From Nilaparvata lugens (lineage: Eukaryota; Arthropoda; Insecta; Hemiptera; Delphacidae), in contig NC_052505.1 in the NCBI RefSeq assembly GCF_014356525.2, positions 14,208,135 to 14,272,134 on the forward strand: a stretch of DNA of 64,000 nucleotides, written 5' to 3'. Below the pieces are notes generated by a model, which saw only the letters and a program-made list of their open reading frames with translations, was not told the origin of the DNA and searched no databases. The first letter of the stretch is position 1. Each line of letters begins with the position of its first letter. Of the stretch, positions 33,176-44,984 are shown piece after piece. The position numbers were made by a program, and so were the translations under genes.

Positions 33176-36100
33176 TCAGGAAATAGGTTTGGTTTGTTTG
33201 AGAAAGGCCATACCGTGGATGCGGAAGTGCTTGTCGAGTGCATGCTGCGACTCGAACGAGGTGAGGCAAACGCTGCACTTGAGCGGGTCGACTGCAACAG
33301 TGGTGGGGGGAGACGGCGGAGGTGGTGGTGATGGTGGTGAAGGAGGGGGTAGACACCCAGGGTTGTCAGCCATGTATTTGGCAACGTCGCCGATGTGATG
33401 GCGGATAGCTAGGTGTTTCTCAAGTGAGGGGAGCACAACAAAACACTCGCCACAGTCGAGACATTGGGGGGCGGAGGGGTCGGTGCGGTGGACTGGAACA
33501 TGCGCGCGCATCTCTGACATGCACGCGGCCACGAAACTGCACTTGGCGCAGTTGAGCTCGCCGGCTGTCGGTTGAGCGGCTGCAATCACCAGGCCTCTGT
33601 CGAACTGCGCAAGCTCACATGGCACCCCCTTCCCCTTCACCTTCCCTGGCGACTTCTTCACAAACACCTTATCCTTACTATCCTCATCATCAGCATCAAT
33701 CTCCTCTTTCACTTGGATTGAATTGTCCACAGCATTGTTCTTTTTCTTCTTCAAATATTTGTCCTTTATCGATTCAGCTGTAGTCACAGTCTTGGACCTC
33801 ACACTGTGAAACACATTTTTCATCTCAATAGCTATCATATGCTTCATGTTGGCCTCGGACACACCCTTGTGATTAACCCTGAAATGCCTGAGCAGCGCAT
33901 CGAAGCTGACGACAGACTGATAGCTACATAGTTTGCACGAGTAGATGGTCTGCAGCTTAGTTCTCCGGCGCGTAGTCATGGCTCCCTGTCGGGGCTTCAG
34001 GTCATTGTCACTGCACGGCTGCACGCAGTCACTACAGCAGAGCGACTCACTGTCACCTGGCTGCATCGCCTTCTTGCACAACACACACAAACGCTCACTC
34101 ACCGGCTGCTCTTCCATCTCAAAGTCATCCAGGCTCAACGGGTCCCGAGCGCACACTTCCACTTCCGGCACTATCAACTCAACTTCATCTTGCGGTGATG
34201 ATTCAACTACCACTTCTGCATAAATATTTTCCAAACTGCTTCTTTTACCTTGATCTGGTCGCGGAGATTCAACTACTACTTCAGCAATATTACTGTCGCT
34301 CTTAGCCGCTCCCGAACTACTTCTTCTAACAGTAATGCTACCTTTCTTAGTATCAATGTTATTTTTATTAACATCTTTCTCCTTAACTACACAAGTCTCA
34401 AAGTGATCAATCAAATCCTTCTTCACTTTGAAATACTCTTCACATCCATAGCACTCATACATGTACACTTTAAACTTTCCATACATTAAATGTCTTGCAA
34501 CATGAGTGGGAAACCTTTTCTGAGGTATCATTTTATCTGGACAGAACTTGCACTGTGAAAAGAGTATGGCGGAGGCGGTGATGCCTGGATGCACATCCTT
34601 GTAGTGCTGGGCCATCGGGTTTTTGCTGAGGAAAGCAATCGAGCAATTGCTGCACTTGAACACTCGCCGAGTGTGGAAGTCGAGAACGTGCACCCGCAGC
34701 CGACTCAACGTCGTTTCCGGGACACCACACAGTGTGCACATGAACTTGACGACCCGTGCTTGGTGACAGCACTCGAACTTGATGTGCTTCATGAACCGAT
34801 CATAGTTCTCGTACTCGACACCACACTCCGGACAGCGGTGCGGTTTGATTGGAATGTGGATTCTGAGGTGCATGCGTAGCGAACAACTAGTTGGCAGGAC
34901 CAAACTGCACGCGTTACATTGCAGTTCAGGACGAAGCGGACGATTTTCACCCAGCAAATGATCCTGCAATGTTGTACTGATGCCAAAGCTCAATTTACAT
35001 TCAGGACATGTTTTGATCCGTTGGTAAGGTTTATGCTTCACCAATTTTGCACTTTTAACGTCTTTATTATCATGATTAGGACTCGTCATTGCAGGCGACA
35101 ATAAAGTAGTTGTAGGCGAATCAGTGGCATCTTTCGGTAGTAAACCATTGACAGGTACAGGTTTTCCAACATTAGTGACATCCTTTACAACAGTAGCAGG
35201 TTTGCCTCTTTGTAAAGCTACAGTTACAACGTTTTTGGGAGCAGCAGGTACAGTTTTATCTACACTTTCCAGCACTCTATCAACCTGTATTCTAGTCACT
35301 CCTGATTGAAGATCGTTGACATCAGTGGCCACAGAATTAGTCTGAATGGGGCGTGAAGGGTTGCCAGTCTTCTGCGCGGGTAACGGCTTGACGGAGGGGT
35401 TTGAGAGTTGTATGAGGTTGCTGGGTAGCGGTTGGATGGTGATGCCGGTTGGATCGAGTGAGGAGAGTTTGTGGTTGTGCGTGCGCAGATGGGTGAGCAG
35501 CGCGCAGCGATTGAAGTAGCTCAGCCGGCGTTGGCAGACTCCGCACCAGTAGGTGATCAGCATGCTCCGTCGTGCCCGGTGTAAGTCAAGGCTCGACTTT
35601 TGTGTGAATCTGAAACAATCCAACGCAACTCACATTCAAATATACTAATTTATCGTGAATAATTTCAAAATTATCACTTTTCAATGCTTAAGTTAGGTAC
35701 GACAAAGCAGTCGGATTTTTATGATTAGCTTAACTACTCACATTTGTGGAGCGCTTTAGGATGCAATGTCCTTTTCGATACTCAAGTTACGACATGGCAG
35801 TCTGATTTTTTATTATTAAAAGCTATTTGATAATCAAGTTACGACATGACAGTCTGATTTTTATGATTGAAAGCTATTAGCTTCTACTCACATTTGTGGA
35901 GCACTTTCGGACGCCATGATCTCAAAGTGTGCTATGTTGTAACTCAAGTATTGAAAAGTGATCATTAATAAGCAGTTCTTAACGGAAAGTGAATTAAAGA
36001 GATCGAAATAGTTATTTGTGCGACTAGTGCGCAAAGTGACAGTTTGCTACACCGAAAGAAATGTTTATGCACGAGCCATAGGCGAGTGCGGAATAATGGT

Positions 36101-39100
36101 TTCATGAGTGCAGCAAATGAATTTTTTGCACGTATTTCACATTAAATTTTTCCTACAGTTACCATTGAATATGAGAAGTGGGTAATTATGGGTAAAATTC
36201 CCTGAAATCCATCAAATGTTTTTCTGTGTAATTTTATTATTAATAAAAACCTTAATTTATTTTAAATTGAATAATAATAATAATAATTAAATTAATCAAG
36301 GCACATAATGTCGAGGCAACGCCGTTCTCCACTGCCATATTATAACGTGGACCACAGTCAGTGTTACCAACTTAATTTTGATTCGCCTGCACTGGTGCTC
36401 CATATAACCTACTAACTATTTTGTGTTGTCATGCTGCAAATCTGGAGTATGCAAAGTAATACTTTGCGCACTAGAGCGGAAAAGTGATACTTTGCGGCCT
36501 GCAATCAGTGCAGAAATGGTCACTTTTCAAGGAATCTGTAGGAAAATTATATTGTTATCCTTCAGCATTAACCTACAGAGTGGATTAAGAGTGAGTATTT
36601 TTTTGCCTTTGAATATATGCGTATAGTGAGGTCTAGAATATAATGGCAGTGGAGAAAGATAAGGGAACAGCGTTGCCGATTCTCTGCCTCGCCACTGCCT
36701 TCTATATAGGATAGCTGATACCGGTAAATGTGGTATATCTTATAACGTTATAATGACTTTGGTGTTTCTATTGTTACCAGATCGTTCTTCATCAGTATAG
36801 AAATATAACTGATTAACAACGACTTAATCTCAATAATTATGAAAATTTATTAATTAATCATTGAAGAATATTCTTTCTTGAGGAATAAAATATAATTGAT
36901 TGTTTTTAACAAGAATGAACAGTACATCAGATATACCGGTATCAGCTATCCAATACTGCCTATGCAGGCAGTGGCAAGACGGAGAATCGGCAACGCTGTT
37001 CTTCTATTGCACAGTAGACCTCTCTATTATAGCACTCTAATTTCTATCTTTCATTGTTTTCGATTTCACTCAATTCTCACATAATTGTATAATTCATTAT
37101 TCTGAAATAAACTGCCTTTGTTTTCTACTTCATCCTAAACGATATCTTTGTTTCTAGCTGATTTTGAAGCCTTTCGCTGATGACACAACATGCATGACGA
37201 ACATGTGTGTACACACATGTTCAACAACATCCTTCCCCTGTCGTTAGTGGCCACCCTTTGTAATTGGACCTTAACGATTGTGTTAAAACAAACGTTCATT
37301 TATTTAAGGCTGTTAGGTACACTTTTTTTATTATTTAAATTGGATAATCTTTTTCGATATAATTAGCAACTGGAAAAAGTGGCAACTGGAATTTTGAAGT
37401 GGTCTAATAAGCGAGTTATGGGATGTTGAAAGTGCTAACTCCGTTTTCTTTCCAGATCACGGTTTCGAATTTTCCATTGGAGTTTGTTTAATACATTCAG
37501 TACATCATTGGCTTTGTTCTAATATGCGTTTTTTCGCGATTAATGCAAAAATAAACAAGTTATCGAATTTACAAAAATAGTATATTTCACACCTAGGGCC
37601 GAAAATTAGACTTTTCCGGCTCGAAATCGGTTTTCAAGTCCGAGGCCGTAGGCCGAGGACTAGAAAAGATTGAGAGCCGGAAAACATTTTTGCTCGTGGT
37701 GCGAACGCTATTTTTCGCCACACAGAAAAATAAACAATATAATATATTATATATATATAAGATTATAATATTATATATTATATATGAGAATAATTGTTTA
37801 TTGAGCACTTCCGAAAGCAAAAGTGGAAGATCATAGCTCTAGTAAATCTGAGGTAATCTGAATATCAGGAAATTGTCCAAGTATTTTCATTTTTTATTCT
37901 GATTTGTCTAAATAACCTAAAATATTATGTTCAATTATGTGGGAGTTTATACTTTTTTATTCTTTCAAATGACAATAAGATGATATTATTATAAATGTTT
38001 TAATTATTGAATAATGAACACAAATAATGAAAAGTTTTTTGATCAGCTGTTTTAGCACACTTGGTATTTAGCGGCCGGAAAGGGTACTCTTTCCAGCCTT
38101 AGTCGGAAAGAAAGCTGTTCTGACGTCAGACGAGAGTCGTCTGCAAACAATGTCTTTCAGATCCACGTAGGGACTGGAAAACATCTGCTTTCTGTGCAGT
38201 GTGGCGAAAATTAACTTTTTTATTTATGAACGATATGGGGAATAAAATGTTTTAGTTTGGAAAGATACATTTTTTGAATTTTCAAGAGAAGCTCTGTTAA
38301 TATAGTCGAAACCGTTTATGATCTGGAAATAAAACGGAATCTGGAAAATTAGCACTTCAACAACCCATAACTCGCTTATTAAGCCGTGTCCACACTGAGC
38401 AAATTTTCGACATACATGTTCGGCAAACAAGTTTGTTTAGGAGCTCAGGTACAAACATTTTAAAAAATTTGGTCAATCATTGTTTGTCAAACAAATAATT
38501 TCTGTTTTTCTAAACATTTTCAGTGCTGACAGCTGTAAAACATAGAACCTGTTCTCCTCCCAAATATTTTGTTTGATGACGCATCCACACTGGCCCACGG
38601 GCAAACATTGTTTGTCAAACATAATAAAATTTGCCCAAACCGTTTCAACAAACATTTTTGACGAACATTTGTTCTGTGTGGACAAGGATTTAGACCACTT
38701 CAAAATTTCAGTTGCGACTTTTTCTCACTCTTATAATGATCTTAACAATTATAATTATTAATAATTATAATTATTATAGCAATAAGATTATTCAATTTGA
38801 ATAGAAAAAGTGTACCGAACACCGAACGGCCTTAAGGCTGTCAAAGGCTGAAAATAAACGTTTCTACTGGTGATATTTTTCAAGTTTTTCGATTCGTATA
38901 TTATCAAGCTATCAAAATGAAAAAGTTTTCGCAGGAAAACATTTTTTCGCCACACTGCACAGAAAGCAGCTGTTTTCCAGTCTCTACGTAGATCTGAAAG
39001 ACATTGTTTGCAGACGACTCTCGTCTGACGTCTTATTGTCATTTGAAAGAATAAAAAAGTATAAACTCAACCTCCCACATAATTGAACATCATCTTTTAG

Positions 39101-42100
39101 GTTTTTTAGACAAATCAGAATAAAAAATAAAAATACTTGGACAGTTTCCTGATATTCAGATTTGCTAGAGCTATCACCTTCCACTTCTGCTTTCGGAAGT
39201 GCTTAGTAAACAACTATTCTCATATATATATTGTTTATTTTTGTGTGTGGCGAAAAATAGCGTTCGCACCACGGACAAAAATGTTTTTCCGGCTCTCAAT
39301 CTTTTCTAGTGCTCGGCCTACGGCCTCTGACTTGAAAACCGATTTCGACCGGAAAAAACTCATTTTCTGTTCTAGGGGCGAAATATACTATTTCCGATCA
39401 TTACTTTTTGAGATATGAGCGCCTAAATTTTAAATTTTTGGAACAGAACATTCCAAGTTCGGTAAGAGATAAATCCACGAGATTTAGAGGATAGATTCTT
39501 TATGATAATGTTGATCTAATAAAACAAAAATTTTCTGAAAATATCAATTTACTAAAAATGACCAAAAATAACTTTCAGTTGAGTTATTTTCGGTAAATTG
39601 AATAACTTTCTCAAAAATTGATATTTTCAGAAAAGTTTTGTCTTACTAGATCAACAATACCATGAATAATCTATCCTCTAAATTTCATGGATTTATCTCT
39701 CACCGACTTTGAAATGTACTGTCTCAAAAAATCAAACTTTAGGCGCACATATCTCAGAAAGTAATGTTTGGAAAAAAATGTTTTCATGAGAAAACTTTTT
39801 CATTTTGATGGCTTGATAATATACAAATCGAAAAACTTTAAAAAATATCACCAGTAGAAAGTTTATTTTTAGCCTTTGCACAGCCTTAATACATGAAAAG
39901 CTATAACAGCTACTTGTATGATTAATTTCACGTTTCAGCTTCTAATTTAATTCAACAAAAATTACATGGATCAATGTCATGTATGAGAATGATGACAAGA
40001 ACAGATAATAGAGAAAAGATAGCATAGAGGTAACATAACATGTTGTACTCACTTGTCTTGGCAATCGACGCATGACAGCATGCGGAAAGCGAATGGTTGC
40101 GGGGCTGGAGGCTCGTACACAGGGAGGGCTCGGCTGTTCAGCAGCCGCAAGTACATTTCCGACAGTTCTCTCTCCTCAGATTCGAATCCCGCTGGCCGAG
40201 AAACGCCTGTTTCCGATTTATTAGTGGGAGATTCACTCAAACGCTTCCGCTGCTCCATTGAAGATGGAGAAAGTTGACTGACAGGTTTATACAAACTACC
40301 AGGCGATTTCTCCTGCTCAGTAACAAAATTTCCGTCGACTGTAATTTTCTGTGTTTTCGAGTCGACTGACACACGAGTTGTCGGAGTTGGTGGCAGAGTA
40401 TCTTTTATCGGCGTCAAACGAATCCCACTGCTCTGGATAAAAATTCGTTTATTATCAGAGCCTTGCATCAAAGTTACAAGTTTTCTACCAACAAGAGCTT
40501 TTTTCCCGTTTAACTGAAGCGGTTTCTTGAAATTGAATGCCTCTGGTTGAGAGGTGACTACGAAAAGCTCTTTTCCATCGGATGATACTTCAACCAAATT
40601 TTTGACTGAGCCTGAATTTATTTTCGAATCATGAGAACTGGCTCTTACATTCACTTCCAATTTCTCAGAGACTGGTTCATTGAATGATCCAGACAACAAT
40701 GATGATATGCCAGAAATATTGAGCGATTTTCGATCAGAGCCTTGGGTATACAGCTTTGGTAGTATACACCTCTGTCTCTTCACTGGTACTGTATTGTCTT
40801 CTTTAGAAATTTCAATTTGTTTTCTTTTAGATACATCGCCATTGCATAATACGTTTTTTTGTGGAACTATTAATAGTTTTTTACCACTGCTCAAAACTAC
40901 TTCATTGGCATTCGACGGGTGTCCACTGTCAGAAACAGGTGATTTAACCAAAATTGCTTTCGTTGACCCATTGTCATTTTTTTGAGAAATTACTTCGGTG
41001 ACTGGCAGTTGCTCAACGCTGATTGGCTTGCTTTGAACTACATCTGCATTGGACTTTTTGTTGGAATAGCTTCTATGATTGAACTTTTCTCGTGAAACAG
41101 TAATCGTTTTCGTAGATGAAGCAGCTTTTATATTGGAAGAATCATCATCATCAACTGATTCCCCGTTATCAGTACTGTTTCCTTCATCTATGTCGGAAGA
41201 GCCTTTGATTGGTGCAGGACTGTCAACAAGAGATGATTCCTCTTCTCCAGCGATGACTTCCAACTCATTGTTTCCTGTCGGTTGATCCGTATCCATGCAT
41301 TCGTCAGCATCGTCCTACAAACAATAAGATCATAGATTATCATCACGATATTGAAGTTCTACAGTGTGTGTCTATAAAGTGATGTCCACGTTAAAATGTG
41401 ATTTGATTAACGTTGGTGTTGCTATCCTTGTCTATCATTCGACAAATGAGATAGCTCTATCCTTTTCTAGCTCCGCAACGTTGCCAGATCGGTTTTTTAA
41501 ATGTCAAAATCGAAATATTATTGACAAAATATTCTATCTCAATCATGAGAATTTATTATTTTATTATTGAAAAACATATCTTCTTGACGAAAAAAAATAT
41601 AATTGATAATTTTCAACAAGAATGAACAGTTAATCAGATATACCGGTATCAGCTATCCTCTATAGAAGGCAGAGAATTGGCAACACTGTTCTCCTATCTC
41701 TCTCCACTGCCATTAAAACGTGATACTTACTACTATATGTCAGTTTGTTTCTAAAGTAGTTTTTAATATGAAAGAAGCAGGTAACCCATGCTCCGTAAGG
41801 GTCTATTATAAAACTTGACAAACTGAAAACTTGACCGAGTGGAATCTTGAAGAGTTTGAAATAGGCCTAGAACCATTCTTGGTTAATTGAGAATCTATAT
41901 GCAGAATTTAAAGTTTAGCAGTCCAGTAGTTCAGACGTGATGATGGGTTAAACATAATTTTCCTATCCCATACGTGTATGAGCCAGTTCTTTCCTTTATT
42001 ATAGTATATATTTATAATGAGAATTTTCAAGTTTTTCCAACCTTTCAAACAGTTTTCTTGAATTGTTTCCAAGAGCCAATATCGGACTCATTAAAAGAGA

Positions 42101-43950
42101 AACTTCATTTTCTTAGGCATTTCAGATGTAATTGAATCTGGAAGATGAAGGTTGTCCTCACGATTTATCTTTCTGGATATTTGAGATGAGCTTTGCTCAA
42201 CTTATATAAGAACCAAATTAAAGCTGGGTTTACACCAAAGTTATTAACAAAATGTTAACAACTTAATTCTTATAGATTCTATTTGATTGAACGGAATTTG
42301 ACAAACACATATGTTCATCATGTGTATGATAAGTTATATTCAATCTAATAGAATCAATAAGGATTAAGTTATTAACATTTTGTTAATAACTTTGGTGTAA
42401 ACCCAGCTTAAGAGACTACTTGGCCCGGTTGCATGAGAAAACACAAGCTAATATTGTAGTAATTTCCTATTCTAATAGCCAGCTTACTAATATTACAGAA
42501 TATTAGCAGATTACTAATATTATTAGTTTGTATTTTATCATGCAATAGGCCCATGGTTGAGGGTATTTGCTGGCGTCTATGCAACGCTGAAAGGCTTTGA
42601 TAGTAATGTAATGAATAATAATTGTTGGCAATACCGGGTGTCCCATGCAGAAGTTTACACGTTTGATTTTATATTACGTGCCCATTCATGTACCAAACTT
42701 TTTTTAAATTTTACACAGTTTACAAAGTAGGTTCTGAGAATATTCTGGGAAGATTTCAGCTCCCTAACCTTCGTAGAAACAAAATGGCGGCATATTGAAA
42801 ATTTTACCAATTCGCTTCCTATAAAAACTACTTTAATAAGTTATTATCTGATTTGTTCACTATGTTGCGGTAGTCTTGCCTCATTGGATGGTACCAGAAA
42901 TGGATCAAGCAATCTTCCAACAAGATGGTGCTCCACCACATTTCACAAATCATGTCAAGCAATTACTAAATGACAAACTTCATGCCGTTGGATTGGTCGT
43001 GGAAGTGATTTTGTAGATTGGCCACTCCGATCACCAGATTTAACTGTTTGTGACTTCTTTTAATGGGTTACTTGGAGGATAAAGTTTATACCCATAGCTT
43101 CAATAATGATGAGGAACTAAAACGATAAATAGAAGAGGAACTTTTCCGAATACCGCGGAGTTTCTTTTTAAGAGCTTACGAGTCATTTTTTAAGCGCTGT
43201 TATCAGTGTGTTGCTGTGGATGGATTTCAATTTTTAAATTTTGGACTCAGAGGTTTTTCATTAGGCTGTGTTCTAGTTTTTTTTCAAGTCATATTGCCCT
43301 AATTTGCAAGAATAAAAATATTTTATAAAACCAAAAACACCTTTTTAATGTTCTTAAGGTATAGTTTTTCAATATGCCGCCATTTTGTTTCTACGAAGGT
43401 TGAGGAGTTGAAATTTTCCCAGAATATTTTCAGAACCTACTTTGTAAACTGTGTAAAATTTAAAAAATGGTGCATGAATGGACATGTAATATAAAATCAA
43501 ACGTGTAAACCTCTTCGTGGGACACCCGGTATATGTGATTATTAGCAGTGCAGAGCTAGGCTATGTACTTGAATATAAAGCATAAAGACGGACTTCAAAA
43601 GTCGCTGCGATAGATAAATCGATACACCTATTAGCATTATTTGATTAAATCCGGTAACCTTGTTGAAACCGGTGGCTTTATGGCTTTAATTTTGACCTTG
43701 TTAACTCTTGCCTTTTGATGCTGTAACGAATATCCATAGTTTGAATCAGATTTCAAAGCTAAAAACTAAAATTTATACAACAATTTCAGAAGGAAAAGAT
43801 ATTATTTCATTTGTAACAGAAAACGTTGATTATTGAACTTACACCACCAGATGTATTAAGACGCTCACGAATGAATCCTTCAAACAGATCTTCAGAGCAG
43901 GTTAGGAATGAATCCTTTCCACTGAGAGTATTTTTCTCAGACATTTTCAT
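33176..43950 (-). CDS. C2H2 zinc-finger protein, ZNF532/592/687-like
   Basis: Three coding exons (43950-43843, 41314-40053, 35609-33176) with GT-AG introns encode 1267 residues. The second junction completes a finger: CVDCQDK from one exon continues as FTQKSSLDLH in the next, which validates the join. Residues about 37-450 are acidic, Ser-rich and probably disordered. Fingers include C451/C454 (second His missing), C479/C482 with H497/H501, a long cluster at about 660-890, fingers near 970-1080 and 1130-1200, then a Pro-rich run and a last finger near the C-terminus. Finger order and spacing (KPHRCPECG then VFKCSNCSIAF and HYKDVHPG) resemble vertebrate ZNF532/592/687, which work in a ZMYND8-containing chromatin complex. 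I infer a nuclear transcription regulator. The start is the first in-frame ATG, in an exon whose acceptor is at 43967. Orthology is from memory. Confidence 0.88.
35640..35935. repeat. Short tandem repeats beside the last exon's acceptor
   Basis: Three diverged copies of a phrase like CAAGTTACGACATGGCAGTC then TGATTTTTATGATT, and two of ACTCACATTTGTGGAGC. They lie within the large intron of the zinc-finger gene. Confidence 0.65.
36622..37031. mobile_element. Rearranged MITE of the GTCCACGTTATAATGG family
   Basis: The left end TATAGTGAGGTCTAGAATATAATGGCAGT is recognisable. Both ends carry the same subterminal GCAACGCTGTT/AACAGCGTTGC block, and an internal terminus-like GTTATAATGACTTTGGTG occurs at about 36747. 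This looks chimeric. A further loose terminus (CATATTATAACGTGGACC) lies at about 36335. Confidence 0.7.
37305..39893. mobile_element. Foldback complex of nested, inverted repeat elements
   Basis: Several long inverted pairs interlock. 37366-37476 pairs with 38290-38382 plus 38692-38720. 37590-38225 pairs with 38940-39395. 38828-38960 pairs with 39770-39893. 39400-39575 pairs with 39590-39765. The boundaries TTAAGGCTGT-AGGTACACTTTT (37305) and AAAAAGTGTACCGAAC (38805) look like termini of one element; the inverted GGCTGT-AAAGGCT ends at 38833 and 39890 look like those of a second. Both lie in the large intron of the zinc-finger gene. No coding capacity seen. Confidence 0.78.
38383..38692. mobile_element. 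MITE nested in the foldback complex
   Basis: The left end CGTGTCCACACTGAGCAAAT is mirrored by ACATTTGTTCTGTGTGGAC-A at the right. It interrupts an arm whose halves read CTCGCTTATTA (38382) and AGACCACTTCAAAATTTCAG (38692), contiguous in the mirror copy at 37395-37425. Confidence 0.8.
41373..41737 (-). mobile_element. MITE of the GTCCACGTTATAATGG family
   Basis: Termini GATGTCCACGTTAAAATG and CATTAAAACGTGATACTTAC. Internal blocks are in the reverse orientation (TTGCTATCCTTGTC first). It is just upstream of the second coding exon of the zinc-finger gene, in its intron. Confidence 0.82.
42221..42410. mobile_element. Monomeric MITE, AAGCTGGGTTTACACCAAAG termini
   Basis: AAGCTGGGTTTACACCAAAG at 42221 and its reverse complement ending at 42410 bound a 190-bp hairpin-like element. 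It shares its core (TATAGATTCTATT-GATTGAA and CATCATGTGTATGATAAG) with 27339-27664. Confidence 0.88.
42631..43533 (+). mobile_element. mariner-like element with about 165-bp inverted repeats
   Basis: The ends ACCGGGTGTCCCATGCAGAAG and CTTCGTGGGACACCCGGT open inverted repeats that stay aligned for about 165 bp, through ACACGTTTGATTTTATATTAC and CCTTCGTAGAAACAAAATGG. Between them, about 42895-43150, a broken plus-strand frame reads DQAIFQQDGAPPHFTNHVKQ and, after a frameshift, VDWPLRSPDLTVCDFF, the classic Tc1/mariner transposase DDE region. In-frame stops and missing ends make it defective. Confidence 0.9.
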
Positions 43951-43967
43951 TGAAGCCTCATCTAGAT

Positions 43968-44514
43968 CTGGAAAAAACAAGGTGATAGATGTTAATTTTC
44001 AATTCAATTTCCTATGATGTCTTTAAATTGAAACATCAGTCCATCAATTGCCCATTTCATACAGGTAGCAAGTTAGTAAAGCTAGGAGACAATTTTTGTA
44101 GTTTTATGACCAACATTGGACCACTTCAATGAATAAGGCTCTTCTATTTTCGAAGAGGAAGACCCAATATTTTCTCGTTGATTTCATTTATATTCAAAAT
44201 AATATTCAAATTTATTCCACACTCATGAATACATATACATAAATCAAACAAAGCTCAACGTGACAACACAATCCAACCAAAATGTAATATAATAATAAAC
44301 GGTAAGTGAAAAAAGCACTGGCATAAGATTACTCTTGTTCGCCAGTGGGAGTAGAGTAGGATATAAGAGATCATACACTCAACTTGATTTAAATTGAGTT
44401 AGCACAGAAGCAAATATATAAACATAATAGAAAATAATAAAACGAAGAATCGAAACAAAATTCACAACAAAATAAAAAATTCTCTAGAGTATCTTATACT
44501 ATATAACTATGATA
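43968..44514. other. Intronic non-coding stretch with a LINE 3' end
   Basis: On the minus strand 44400-44215 reads like a retrotransposon 3' UTR ending in GAATAAATTTGAATATTATT. No coding frame. It lies between the first coding exon of the zinc-finger gene and the pogo element. Confidence 0.45.
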
Positions 44515-44984
44515 GGGGAAATCCTTGTACCTTTTGCCACTTTTTCTCAAAGTACTGTAATTTACAAAGCAGCTTTGATATATTCAATCTGAAGTTATAG
44601 GCAAGTTTGTTATGCTTTTCTGCTTCTTTTGATATAGCAAACAAACGTTTTGATAGAATTTGGAGTATTTTATGATGAAAAAAAATTCCAATGACCTAAG
44701 GTACAATGCATCTATTGTACCTTGGGCCACCTTCAATTTTGTACCTTGGGCCATACATTCTAAACATAAGAAAATGTTTAAATAAAAGGAAAGGGCAATA
44801 ATACAAGCTGGAAATACATTGAAATGAAGTTAGAATCTTTAATGCAAACAATTATTTTTATATATGAATAATGAATTTTACAAAATTAGAAAATATTTAG
44901 GCTTTGAAATATGCCATTTAGATGGAGTTTTTCAAAATACGCTGAATCCTGAAAAAGAAATTGGGAAAATCATAACATTAACAC

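Noticed and set aside
33189..35546. Frames on the plus strand and other frames within the zinc-finger exon
   Set aside because: They are shadows of the coding exon on the opposite or shifted frame. The minus-strand frame has multiple C2H2 fingers.
37199..37222. Palindrome GAACATGTGTGTACACACATGTTC as a possible regulatory operator
   Set aside because: Similar wording recurs at about 50805-50840 within dispersed repeat sequence next to AAGCCTTTC-type phrases, so it is more likely part of a mobile repeat.
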